Shown here piece by piece: positions 1 through 7,590 of a DNA stretch of 12,005 bases. The stretch spans positions 1 through 12,005 of the forward strand of contig JAILPU010000182.1 in the NCBI GenBank assembly GCA_024699395.1. The letters are read 5' to 3'. Below the pieces are notes generated by a model. That model saw only the letters and a program-made list of their open reading frames with translations. It was not told the DNA's origin and ran no database searches. Source of the stretch: Lachnospiraceae bacterium. GTDB taxonomy: Bacteria > Bacillota > Clostridia > Lachnospirales > Lachnospiraceae. Numbering within the stretch: position 1 is the first letter of the stretch; every line of letters begins with the position of its first letter. Both the position numbers and the translations under genes were made by a program.

Positions 1-15
1 AACCGCTATTTTCAT
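1..15 (-). CDS. 5' end of an unidentified gene (partial)
   Basis: An ATG at 15-13 on the minus strand opens a reading frame MKIAV that leaves the window at base 1. A purine-rich SD-like sequence, GAGAGG, lies at 30-25, nine bases upstream of the ATG, which is good spacing. MKIAV is a common beginning for Rossmann-type and many other proteins, but five residues do not identify a family. It would be the next minus-strand gene downstream of the VanZ-like gene. The call rests only on the SD and start codon. Confidence 0.45.
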
Positions 16-287
16 TATCTGTTTCCTCTCGTTTTCATATCGTTATTGTATTTAACCGAAATAACACAGCAAATCATTCTCTGTGTATTCAAGGCAATCT
101 ACTCTGATATTATCCATTTAAAAACAGGAACAATTCCGGCACCGGACTCTAAATCCCACAAACCGATATTCCTGATTATGTATATCATAATCGGCATCCA
201 TCATGATCATATTCCAATCGGCAATCCATGTCTCTGTCGTCATCCGTCGTAAATCGATTTCGTCAAACAATGTATAATATTGCCGTC
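16..287. other. Intergenic stretch without a convincing gene
   Basis: No recognisable gene is present. A short minus-strand frame runs from a TTG at 291-289, overlapping the vanZ-like stop as TTGA, to a TAA at 120-118 (57 codons). Its C-terminal half, from an internal ATG at 243-241, includes residues YRFVGFRVR, which faintly recall the GFRVVR end of formylglycine-generating-enzyme-like domains. Neither start has a properly spaced SD, so it may be a remnant or chance. A short TCCGG/CCGGA dyad near 137-148 is followed on the minus strand by a T-rich run near 121-126, at best a weak terminator for the vanZ-like transcript. Confidence 0.4.
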
Positions 288-770
288 TCAATCCTCCGAT
301 GCCGGAGAATCCTTTGTTTCAAACCGGTTTCGAAGTAAAAATGCCACCACAAAGGTTCCGGTCAATACCCCCACAGCATCAATGCAGACATCCGTGGCCA
401 TGCAGGCTCTCCCGGGCACAAAAATCTGATGCAACTCGTCAGTCACCGCGTACAGCGTACCAATCAAAAAGGTTGCAAGTATTTCTCTTCGCATACCGAT
501 GTTGTCCAAGGACTTATCCCTTTCATAATCACAGGCATTTAAGAAAAGGCAACCCCCAAGAATCATAAATTCCGTAAAGTGAGCGCACTTTCTCACCAAT
601 AAACCAAGAAATTCCGACTCTGTGCCTGTTATTCTCTTTATAAGCTCTTCAATAAATCCGCTCTCCGCCCCGGACAATTCTTTGTTTAAAGCTGACTGGA
701 TAAATATAAATGCCATAACCGTAAAGGTTATAAGCAACCTGATTATCTTTTTTTGTTTTTCTGTCTTCAT
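288..770 (-). CDS. VanZ-like membrane protein
   Basis: A 160-residue integral membrane protein of the VanZ-like family. VanZ itself gives low-level teicoplanin resistance in enterococci, but most chromosomal homologues have no known function. Seen here: an N-terminal membrane segment (about 10-27), the conserved RKCAHFTEF at 60-68 starting the second, a third near 97-109, the signature DELHQIFVPGR at 111-121 with later aspartates at D127 and D131, and a last segment at about 132-147. Length and motif order fit a complete family member. The ATG has no clear SD and lies only 11 bases after a consensus -10 box, so the mRNA may be almost leaderless. Family assignment is firm; the substrate or role is unknown. 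Confidence 0.9.
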   Translation of the reverse strand: MKTEKQKKIIRLLITFTVMAFIFIQSALNKELSGAESGFIEELIKRITGTESEFLGLLVRKCAHFTEFMILGGCLFLNACDYERDKSLDNIGMRREILATFLIGTLYAVTDELHQIFVPGRACMATDVCIDAVGVLTGTFVVAFLLRNRFETKDSPASED

Positions 771-781
771 ACACTTTTACT

Positions 782-811
782 ATTATATCCGTCTTATATG
801 GATAAAATCAA
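782..811 (-). promoter_or_regulatory. Promoter of the VanZ-like gene
   Basis: On the minus strand a TTGATT (-35, 811-806) and a perfect TATAAT (-10, 787-782) are separated by 18 bases. The predicted start of transcription falls about 3-6 bases before the ATG at 770. A near-perfect inverted repeat (9-base arms at 782-790 and 800-808, one mismatch, 9-base spacer) covers the -10 box and spacer and could be an operator. Confidence 0.7.
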
Positions 812-831
812 TGAAATTAAAAGAAAATTAA

Positions 832-865
832 GAAAAAACGCGGCAATACCCGAAGGTACAGCCGC
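832..865 (-). terminator. Intrinsic terminator of pilT
   Basis: Read on the minus strand, GCGGC (865-861) pairs with GCCGC (844-840). An inner UACC/GGUA helix is closed by a UUCG loop, and a run of T follows (about 838-833). It begins 33 bases after the pilT stop codon. Hairpin plus U-tract is a textbook rho-independent terminator. It separates pilT from the promoter of the VanZ-like gene. Confidence 0.85.
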
Positions 866-897
866 TCTTATCATTGATAATTAATATTCAAAGCCGA

Positions 898-1950
898 TTA
901 CAGTTTCAATGCCATTGCATCAGGATCCTGAGCGAACTGAATTGCTTCGCTTCTGGAAATCCTGCCAATCTGGAAGAGACGAAGGATTGCCTCATCCATG
1001 GTAATCATACCCATCTTACGGTTGGTCTGCATGATACTGCTCAACTGGTGAGATTTGGACTCACGGATAAGGTTTCTAACCGCATGGTTTGCAAGAAGAA
1101 CCTCGAAAGCTGCACATCTGCCTCTTCCGTCAGCAGTAGGAATAAGCTGCTGGGAAATAACCGCCTCCAAAACGTTGGCAAACTGGATACGAATCTGTTG
1201 CTGCTGATGGGGAGGGAAAACGTCGATTACACGGTCCACGGTACTTGCAGCACCGATGGTATGCAATGTGGAAAGAACCAGGTGACCGGTCTCGGCTGCG
1301 GTAATAGCAACCGAAATGGTCTCAAAGTCTCTCATCTCTCCCACGAGGATAACGTCGGGATCTTCTCGAAGGGCAGCTCTTAAAGCGTTTGCATAGCTTC
1401 CGGAATCCAGACCGATCTCACGTTGGTTAACGATACTCATCTTGTGCCCGTGGAGATACTCTATAGGGTCCTCCAGGGTAATTATATGAGCATTTCTGTT
1501 ATTGTTTATCTTATCTATCAATGCCGCCAAAGTGGTAGACTTACCACTACCGGTAGGTCCCGTAACCAGAACCAGTCCACGCTTCCTCTGATACAATTCC
1601 ATAACGGAAGAAGGAACACCCAACTGCTCGGGTGAAGGAATAGCCGTTCCCACAAGTCTGAATGATAAAGCGATGGAACCTCTCTGTCTGTAGACATTTA
1701 CACGGAAACGTCCGCACTGAGGGATTGATACAGCCATATCATACTCACCGGCTAACTCAAATTTGTTTCTCTGTGACTCATTCATAATAGAATAAGCAAA
1801 AGTCTTGGTATCAGGAGGAAGGAGTCTGTCATACTCCATGGTGACAAGGTCACCGTTCACTCTCATTTTAGGGGGAATGCCGGCGCTGAAATGCACGTCA
1901 CTGGCTCCCGAATCTTTGGCAGTCCTTAATATTTCATCAATTGTAGGCAT
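898..1950 (-). CDS. pilT: Type IV pilus retraction ATPase PilT
   Basis: A 350-residue cytoplasmic hexameric ATPase of the GspE/PilT secretion superfamily, which powers disassembly and retraction of type IV pili. Seen: Walker A GPTGSGKS at 131-138, Asp-box acidic residues in ITLEDPIEY at 157-165, Walker B DPDVILVGEMRD at 197-208, His box TGHLVLSTLHT at 221-231, and the PilT-type AVRNLIRE motif at 290-297, which separates PilT from assembly ATPases such as PilB. Length and N-terminal PAS-like region are normal for a complete protein. The ATG is preceded by a strong SD (AAGGAGGG, six bases before the start). It appears monocistronic, with its own promoter and terminator. No other pilus genes lie in the window, so its partners must be elsewhere. 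Confidence 0.95.
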   Translation of the reverse strand: MPTIDEILRTAKDSGASDVHFSAGIPPKMRVNGDLVTMEYDRLLPPDTKTFAYSIMNESQRNKFELAGEYDMAVSIPQCGRFRVNVYRQRGSIALSFRLVGTAIPSPEQLGVPSSVMELYQRKRGLVLVTGPTGSGKSTTLAALIDKINNNRNAHIITLEDPIEYLHGHKMSIVNQREIGLDSGSYANALRAALREDPDVILVGEMRDFETISVAITAAETGHLVLSTLHTIGAASTVDRVIDVFPPHQQQQIRIQFANVLEAVISQQLIPTADGRGRCAAFEVLLANHAVRNLIRESKSHQLSSIMQTNRKMGMITMDEAILRLFQIGRISRSEAIQFAQDPDAMALKL

Positions 1951-1991
1951 AGGATCCCTCCTTGAAAAAGAATAGTCTGTGGTAATTACTA

Positions 1992-2020
1992 ATTATACTA
2001 TTCTTGCGACAATTCCGCAA
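1992..2020 (-). promoter_or_regulatory. Promoter of pilT inside the end of the YfhO gene
   Basis: On the minus strand TTGCGG (-35, 2020-2015) and a perfect TATAAT (-10, 1997-1992) are 17 bases apart. The -35 lies in the last codons of the upstream gene and the -10 directly follows its TAG stop (2000-1998). This gives pilT a leader of about 35 bases containing its strong SD. No terminator separates the two genes, so read-through from upstream may add to expression. Confidence 0.7.
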
Positions 2021-4496
2021 GATTCGAGAACAATTTCTTTTTGTTTTTGACTATTGTGAAAATACCGACAATGATTATACCAAAAACACTGATAACCAAA
2101 CCCAAAAGTCGTCCCCTGTTTGTAAATGTCATCTCAATGTCATACTCACCCTTTTTAAGGTCGAAGGCATAGAACAAATCCCCGAAATACTCAGGTTCTA
2201 CAGTTTTACCGTTAATCTTTATCCTCCAGCCACCGTCCTTGGCAACAGGGATGACAACACGTTTACTTTCATCAAGTTTCACATGAGTTCTGACTTTTCC
2301 ATCTTTAATAAAGGTGTCGGATGAATCAAAGTCCTTCATTTGAGCAGCCCACTCATTAAGAGCGTCCATATTAAGCCTGTAAAAATTAACTTTAATAATC
2401 TTTGCGGAATCCTCATCCTGATCGTAAATCTTAACCCGGTCTCCCGATTTCATGTCTCCCAGACACAAAACGCATCTGTTTTTAAGGTCTTTAATTTTCT
2501 CTTTATCTTTGTTTTGACCGGGTCTTTCAAGGTAAATTTTCGAAGGGGTTTGGGAAATGAATTCCGCATAAAAAGTTCCCGCTTCATCAGCCTCAAAGTT
2601 TACAACCTTATCTTTTTGAGTGGCAACGCAGTCAAAAACAGGATCCGTGCCGCAACTCTTAACGAAATCGTTCTGAATAGCCATTGGATTAAGAGAAGAA
2701 CTCACATCAATATCCGTTTCATAAGGCAAACAATACACCGGACCGAAATTATAAGGATTTTCATACAGGAATACCTCATTTGAGGAATCCTTGTATTTAT
2801 AAAGGTTGCTCTCCTCTCCTTCTTTTCCGAAAAGATATTTGATATTTAAGAGCCCACTGCATACGGGAGTCATTCCTTCAACACAGTAAAAAACCTTGCT
2901 GTGCCTCATTCCGAGACACTTGTAGAAATCAATAAAAGACGAATTCATGGTGGATGAAAAAGAAGATGCCGAAGGATAACCGTAATATGTTCCATCGTTT
3001 TTGGTCTTCTTTTTAAGCCCCTCAAATCTTACATTTTCACCGCCGTATTTTTCAACCAATACTCTCCTGTCATCATATTCCTTGGTGTATTCGGTTCTGT
3101 CCGTACTATCCAAGCCCGTGACAAACAAATTAAGGGTGCACTCACAGACACATAAAACAATAAACAGTACCGTAACCAAGGTTTTTCTTTTGTTTCGAAC
3201 AAATCCCCACAGTAAAAATGAGGAAAAAATCACAAACAAAAGGGTAACCCATATATTCCAGCTTTCAAGCCCCTCATGAAGAGAGCACGCCTCCATAAGA
3301 ATAAGCCCCAAAGCACCAATACACACGCTTATTGCAAACACTTTTTTGGAACATTCCTTAAGATGTTTAAAAGCATCGCAGCACATGGTGATAATCAGAA
3401 AGCAGTAAATAAATGAATGCCTCGCAGGAAGGGAATCGGGGTAATTCATTCCGTGCCACAAAAGAGCAAGGGCATCCACGCAGAAACTGAGCATTAAGAA
3501 AAGGGATAACCCAAGCATCACAAATTTCTTTCTCAAAGATATTCCCTCTGAAAGAATGAAGTAAGGTACAAGGATAAACACAATGCATCCGCAGAAAATA
3601 TTGGGGAAATGATTAAGACCTCTCTCGCAACCGACGCATATACAATGGCGTCCCAAGGCTTTTAAGACCGAGAAATAACTCTTGAATCCGTCAGGGATCG
3701 TAGGGGTTCCGAATTTACTCCCTCTCATGGCAATCACGCAGGGTATAAGATGGATTGCCGCTATAATTCCGGCCATAAGGGAAGAAATTCCAAACCGAAA
3801 TACGTGCTTTAAAATGTATTTCCCCTGTCTTTTAATATAAATAAGCCCGAAAAAGTAAAAAACAAGGAAAATGCATATCATAATGGATATGTAATAATCC
3901 ACATAAACCGAAAGCCCCAGAGTGAGTATATAACCCAATGGCTTTTTCTCATCCACCAGTTTTTCCAAAAAAAGAATGATAAGGGGAAAAAGAAGGAAAT
4001 TATCCATCCACATAAGGTTGTAATTGTAGGCACAGCAATATCCGCAAAGAGCATATAGTGTGGAAAAAACTACAGCAGAAAAAGACTCTGTTTTCAGACA
4101 TTTCCGAAAATATATCCATGCGCAAAGCCCTGCAAGTCCCACCTTAAGCACCTGGAGAAAAGCCATATAATCCATTATGTATTTGGGGCTCAAGAAAATT
4201 GCCGCAAAATTCAAGGGGCAGGAAAGATAATAAACAAAGAGCTGATAAAAATCAGTTCCCCCGCCCAGATTAAAAGAATAACCCAGTCCCGATCCGCATT
4301 TAAGTTTTCTTGCAAACTCTGCGAAGAAAGGAACATACTGGTGCCACATATCCCCCACCGCGGACTGCTCATTTCCAAATGGGAAAATGCCGTAGGCAAT
4401 AAAGGTGGACAACATTATTAAAAACGGTATTCCAAAAGACAGCAAAGCAGGAAAAAACACATCTTTCCTGCTTGCTATAAAATGCTTTTTATTCAA
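1998..4496 (-). CDS. YfhO-family multispanning membrane protein
   Basis: An 832-residue membrane protein of the YfhO family, which has a GT-C-like fold. Bacillus subtilis YfhO is linked to lipoteichoic acid glycosylation, so a role in transferring sugars to a surface polymer is a reasonable inference. Seen: a first membrane segment at about 15-38, then an extracytoplasmic loop with the family pattern VGDMWHQYVPFF (D49 is the candidate catalytic acid) and a glycine-rich FNLGGGTDFYQ stretch. Many further hydrophobic helices run to about residue 460, followed by a long soluble extracytoplasmic region and a final helix near 797-815 before a basic tail. The start is a TTG chosen because GGAGGA lies eight bases upstream. 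The gene overlaps the ATPase gene by 8 bp, so translation is probably coupled. The sugar donor and acceptor cannot be read from the sequence. Confidence 0.85.
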   Translation of the reverse strand: MNKKHFIASRKDVFFPALLSFGIPFLIMLSTFIAYGIFPFGNEQSAVGDMWHQYVPFFAEFARKLKCGSGLGYSFNLGGGTDFYQLFVYYLSCPLNFAAIFLSPKYIMDYMAFLQVLKVGLAGLCAWIYFRKCLKTESFSAVVFSTLYALCGYCCAYNYNLMWMDNFLLFPLIILFLEKLVDEKKPLGYILTLGLSVYVDYYISIMICIFLVFYFFGLIYIKRQGKYILKHVFRFGISSLMAGIIAAIHLIPCVIAMRGSKFGTPTIPDGFKSYFSVLKALGRHCICVGCERGLNHFPNIFCGCIVFILVPYFILSEGISLRKKFVMLGLSLFLMLSFCVDALALLWHGMNYPDSLPARHSFIYCFLIITMCCDAFKHLKECSKKVFAISVCIGALGLILMEACSLHEGLESWNIWVTLLFVIFSSFLLWGFVRNKRKTLVTVLFIVLCVCECTLNLFVTGLDSTDRTEYTKEYDDRRVLVEKYGGENVRFEGLKKKTKNDGTYYGYPSASSFSSTMNSSFIDFYKCLGMRHSKVFYCVEGMTPVCSGLLNIKYLFGKEGEESNLYKYKDSSNEVFLYENPYNFGPVYCLPYETDIDVSSSLNPMAIQNDFVKSCGTDPVFDCVATQKDKVVNFEADEAGTFYAEFISQTPSKIYLERPGQNKDKEKIKDLKNRCVLCLGDMKSGDRVKIYDQDEDSAKIIKVNFYRLNMDALNEWAAQMKDFDSSDTFIKDGKVRTHVKLDESKRVVIPVAKDGGWRIKINGKTVEPEYFGDLFYAFDLKKGEYDIEMTFTNRGRLLGLVISVFGIIIVGIFTIVKNKKKLFSNLAELSQE
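2002..2022. repeat. Perfect 7-bp inverted repeat over the pilT -35 box
   Basis: TCTTGCG at 2002-2008 and CGCAAGA at 2016-2022 form a perfect dyad with a 7-base spacer. It covers the pilT -35 hexamer, so it could be an operator. It is also protein-coding (last codons of the YfhO gene), and no T-tract follows it on the minus strand, so it is not a terminator. Chance cannot be excluded. Confidence 0.4.
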
Positions 4497-6591
4497 GAAT
4501 AAAATCCTCCGGTTTCAAAACGGATAATTCACTGTTCTCATCAGAAGCAATACGCTTTGACTGATTAAGGATTGCAGCTTCCACAAGATTTCTGGCCATT
4601 CTGCCGTTACCGGCTTCCTCGGCCATCTCAGCCTGCATTTTTGCGTAGTAAGGAAGAAGCTTGTCCTTACATCCCTCTTCCATGGTATAACCCTTTCCTT
4701 TAACCAGAATACCCGTGATCTCGTAAAGCTCCTCGGCAGTGTAATCCGGGAAATTGATTATATTGGGAAAACGGCTCTTCAAACCGGAATTGGCGGTAAG
4801 GAACTCTTCCATTTCATTGGAATAACCTGCAAGAATCACCACCAGGTCGTCCCTGTTATCTTCAATCCCCTTAACAAGGGTATCTATAGCCTCAAGGCCG
4901 AAGGTGTCATCTTTTCCTCTGTACAGGCTGTATGCCTCATCAATAAACAAAACACCACCTATGGCCGATGTAATGACCTGCTTGGTTAACGGCGCCGTAT
5001 GACCCACAAATTTACCCACGAGATCGGCTCTTGAAACCTCCACCAGTTGTCCGCCGCTTAAAACACCTATAGCCTTTAAATACTTGCTGACTATTCTGGC
5101 AATGGTGGTCTTACCTGTACCGGGGCTTCCGGTAAAGATCATATGCTTATTGACTTCCGAAGCTTTAAGACCTTCTTTTCTTCTTCTGAGCTGAACACCG
5201 TAGTAATCCTCAAGAGAGTAAATATACTTCTTAACCTCAGAAAGGCCCACAATGCCATCAAGTTCCTTCTTAAGAAGCTCTATCTCACCTTTATAACCCA
5301 CATTCGCCAAACCGGGAAGTTCGCATCCCACGCCGTCGATTGTTGAAACAATTCCGCCCTCTTTAATCTCCAATTCCACCTTGGCGTTATCGCCGTAATG
5401 ACCTTCAAGACGAAGAGCCGCCAAAGCTTTGTATATATCATCATAGTAATCCAGCATGGATTTCAAGCCGTTCATCTTATCGCATCTGGTCACCATATAA
5501 GCGGTAAAATCATTGGAAAGCTTCACCGAAAAGCTAAGTTTATCAGCAGATTTTTCAATCAGCTCCTTAGCCTCACAGCCTGAAATCTTTTTCAAAGCAT
5601 CCTCAGAAAGCTCTTTGGTCTCACAGATATCCCCCAGAGCATTAACAAAACTTGCGCCAAAGCTTCCTGCCAGTTCATCCACCGACTTGTCGCTGATAAA
5701 AACAAGATATTTATTTTCCGCAGAAAGGGCGCCCACCGATTTTTCCGCAAGGGCATTTTCAGCGCTTATAAGCTGACCCTTCTGCATTACAAATCTTTTT
5801 GAAAGTAAGAAGCTTCCCTTGGTAACAAGGTCTGATAACTGAGTCAAAAAAGAGGGATGGCACTCCTCAAAATTTTCAAAAAGAATAATTCTGGAATCTG
5901 AATAAAGTGCGGAATAAACGTCCTGTAAAAACAGTTTCTCCGCATCCGCCGATGAATAAATACTTAAATCCACCGTATGCATATCAGGGGTACCGGTAAG
6001 CTTTTTATCATATAATTCCTTTGTAACAGCTTTTAACGTCATGTGACGGCCGGTAAATTTGCGACCTGTGACATAAATACAGTTTAAAGCTCTGTTACCC
6101 TCAGCCTCCATAACAGCAGGTCTTTTAAAGGCAATTACCAAATCCTTTATAAACTCATCCTGACCGTATATGTCAGCCTTAATCTTTTCCTCAATCCCCT
6201 TAAAAGAATCCAAGGAAATCCTGTCATCGGTCTTCAAAGCATTCTGTCCCATAAAAACAGCGGCGTGATTGCTCTTTTTAACCGAATCCGATGTCTTAAC
6301 GCTCTCCACAAAGGAATCGGCCGCAGAAGATTTCTTATTTTCTGCCAAACTGCCTGTAAGAAAATCACTCTGCAATTCCGCGTTAAAGCTGTTTAAAGCT
6401 TCCACAAAATCATTGTCGATTTTCCGGGGTGCAGGGGGTTTTTTGTCCGAGATTTCCGCCAGATTTTCCATAAGGGTACCCCCCTTACTTTTCATACGTT
6501 TTCTGGCTTTTTCAATCTCCTCTTCCGTATAATAACTGCCCTGTTTTGTATTGGAAAAAATATCATCAAGTCTGTCAAAAGTATCGTCCAT
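4489..6591 (-). CDS. Two-module AAA ATPase (degenerate ClpB-like + CbbX/SpoVK-like)
   Basis: A 700-residue soluble ATPase. Residues 1-120 are polar, probably flexible. Residues 135-420 resemble a ClpA/ClpB-type AAA module (opening DIYGQDEFIKDLVIAFKRP) whose nucleotide site has decayed: the Walker A position reads TGRKFTGRH (175-183), and the Walker B position reads IILFENFEECHP without the usual DE. Residues 440-700 form an intact CbbX/SpoVK-like module: Walker A GSPGTGKT (488-495), pore-loop region LVGKFVGHTA (524-533), Walker B VLFIDEAY (547-554), arginine-finger region SGLKSRFP (602-609) and sensor-2-like GNGRMARN (661-668). The ATG follows GGGAG by five bases. The gene sits 38 bases after the COG2426 gene and overlaps the YfhO gene, so an operon is likely. 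Remodelling of a protein partner is inferred from the family; the partner is unknown. SpoVK is only a distant guide to function. Confidence 0.9.
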   Translation of the reverse strand: MDDTFDRLDDIFSNTKQGSYYTEEEIEKARKRMKSKGGTLMENLAEISDKKPPAPRKIDNDFVEALNSFNAELQSDFLTGSLAENKKSSAADSFVESVKTSDSVKKSNHAAVFMGQNALKTDDRISLDSFKGIEEKIKADIYGQDEFIKDLVIAFKRPAVMEAEGNRALNCIYVTGRKFTGRHMTLKAVTKELYDKKLTGTPDMHTVDLSIYSSADAEKLFLQDVYSALYSDSRIILFENFEECHPSFLTQLSDLVTKGSFLLSKRFVMQKGQLISAENALAEKSVGALSAENKYLVFISDKSVDELAGSFGASFVNALGDICETKELSEDALKKISGCEAKELIEKSADKLSFSVKLSNDFTAYMVTRCDKMNGLKSMLDYYDDIYKALAALRLEGHYGDNAKVELEIKEGGIVSTIDGVGCELPGLANVGYKGEIELLKKELDGIVGLSEVKKYIYSLEDYYGVQLRRRKEGLKASEVNKHMIFTGSPGTGKTTIARIVSKYLKAIGVLSGGQLVEVSRADLVGKFVGHTAPLTKQVITSAIGGVLFIDEAYSLYRGKDDTFGLEAIDTLVKGIEDNRDDLVVILAGYSNEMEEFLTANSGLKSRFPNIINFPDYTAEELYEITGILVKGKGYTMEEGCKDKLLPYYAKMQAEMAEEAGNGRMARNLVEAAILNQSKRIASDENSELSVLKPEDFILE

Positions 6592-6629
6592 CTTGTCTCC
6601 CGATTGAAACTTTCATTCTACTTTATTTC

Positions 6630-7103
6630 CTATTTAATAAAAATATTAAAGCCCATGAGACTAACCGTAAGCATAATCACACCTGCAAGGAGTACCCCAA
6701 GCATTGCCGCAAGAATAGTAGGTTTAAATTCCATATCAAGAATACTTGCAGCCAAAGTGCCTGTCCACGCCCCCGTACCGGGAAGAGGAATGCCCACAAA
6801 GAGTAACAATGCAAGGAACAAACCCTTACCTGCCTTAGCCTTCAGCTTGTCTCCGCCTTTTTTACCCTTTTCAAGACAAAATGTAAAGAACTTACCAATG
6901 AACTTTTTATCCTTACCCCACTCCAAAACTTTTCTGGCAAAGAGATAAATAATAGGTACCGGCAACATGTTGCCGATAATGCATACAACAAAAGAAGGAA
7001 CCACCGGCAACCCATAGCGCATGATAGCAATGGGAATCGCACCTCTAAGCTCAATAATAGGGACCATGGATACAAGAAATACAATTAAATAACTTATGTT
7101 CAT
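6630..7103 (-). CDS. COG2426 / small multidrug export-like membrane protein
   Basis: A 157-residue membrane protein of the COG2426 family (Pfam 'putative small multi-drug export protein'). Despite that name, transport has rarely been shown; the family is distantly DedA-like. Seen: the N-terminal signature PIIELRGAIP (15-24), hydrophobic segments at about 2-16, 33-56, 94-107 and 127-150, a basic cytoplasmic-looking stretch at 62-93, and the second signature GIPLPGTGAWTG (104-115). Length is typical and the protein looks complete. The ATG follows a GGAGAG SD by about six bases. It is the first gene of the apparent operon with the AAA ATPase and YfhO genes. Its substrate cannot be predicted. Confidence 0.9.
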   Translation of the reverse strand: MNISYLIVFLVSMVPIIELRGAIPIAIMRYGLPVVPSFVVCIIGNMLPVPIIYLFARKVLEWGKDKKFIGKFFTFCLEKGKKGGDKLKAKAGKGLFLALLLFVGIPLPGTGAWTGTLAASILDMEFKPTILAAMLGVLLAGVIMLTVSLMGFNIFIK

Positions 7104-7135
7104 TTTTTCTCTCCGTTTTTATTCAATCTTTTCTG

Positions 7136-7164
7136 ATAATACCATAAACCCTTGATCATTTCTA
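7136..7164 (-). promoter_or_regulatory. Candidate promoter of the COG2426-AAA-YfhO operon
   Basis: On the minus strand TAGAAA (-35, 7164-7159; 4 of 6 consensus) and TATTAT (-10, 7141-7136; 5 of 6) are 17 bases apart. They place transcription start near 7129, giving a leader of about 26 bases with the SD inside it. The -35 match is modest, so this is a candidate only. Confidence 0.4.
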
Positions 7165-7255
7165 CTGTTTTCGCACTAAGACCGGCGTATTTAGCCCCTG
7201 AAAATTATGACTGAACAGCAAGCCTATGTGATGAACGATTTGCGCTGCCAACACC

Positions 7256-7344
7256 ATAATCAGTGCACTCCCATCTCCGTAATCAGCGCACTCCGGCACC
7301 ACAAGCAGCGCACTCCGGCTCCACAAGAAACGCACTCCCGGCAC
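7256..7344. repeat. Degenerate 22-bp tandem repeat, about four copies
   Basis: Four units with a shared GCACTCC core: 7256-7278 (23 bases, most diverged), 7279-7300, 7301-7322 and 7323-7344. The middle two are most alike, sharing AGCGCACTCCGGC. A partial unit (CAAGCAG) follows at 7346-7352. A minus-strand open frame of 75 codons covers the array but has low-complexity content and no SD, so I read this as non-coding. It lies between the divergent starts of the COG2426 operon and the methyltransferase gene. Confidence 0.75.
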
Positions 7345-7531
7345 AACAAGCAGTTTATTTACATATAATAGTATTTGATATATTAGCATGATAAAAAATC
7401 GCCAATTCTGCTCGGTAACAACGGTACGATTTCAACAAATTCGGGTTAAGGAATTTGTCCATAAATACTTTGCAATAAGCAATTGCGTGGTATAACATAT
7501 AGGGGTGACTGCGAAATCCGTCGATGTCATT
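7345..7531. other. Intergenic spacer between the two repeat arrays
   Basis: I see no gene here. The longest plus-strand ATG frame (7388 onward) is 35 codons with no SD. On the minus strand a short open frame continues through 7500-7440 without an SD or stop-start logic. A possible weak plus-strand promoter lies at 7469-7496 (TTTGCA, 16 bases, TATAAC). The two flanking repeat arrays suggest the whole 7104-7820 gap is a patchwork of repeat-type elements, but copies elsewhere in the genome cannot be checked here. Confidence 0.4.
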
Positions 7532-7560
7532 TTGTCAAAGAGATGCAACCAAAGTATAGC
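7532..7560 (+). promoter_or_regulatory. Candidate promoter of the RNA methyltransferase gene
   Basis: TTGTCA (7532-7537, 5 of 6 consensus) and TATAGC (7555-7560, 4 of 6) are separated by 17 bases on the plus strand. Transcription from about 7567 would give a leader of about 254 bases that carries the complete 30-bp repeat array before the SD and ATG at 7821. Confidence 0.45.
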
Positions 7561-7590
7561 ACCTCATATCACCGTGCCCATATATCGCGG

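Noticed and set aside
874..1383. Plus-strand 169-codon frame opposite pilT
   Set aside because: It is antisense to the clear PilT coding region and has no recognisable domain.
7364..7369. Plus-strand TATAAT as a promoter
   Set aside because: No -35-like hexamer lies at 15-19 bases upstream and no gene follows closely; the surrounding sequence is simply AT-rich.
7162..7389. Minus-strand 75-codon frame over the 22-bp repeat
   Set aside because: No SD, low-complexity repeat content, and it lies across the likely leader and promoter area of the divergent operon.
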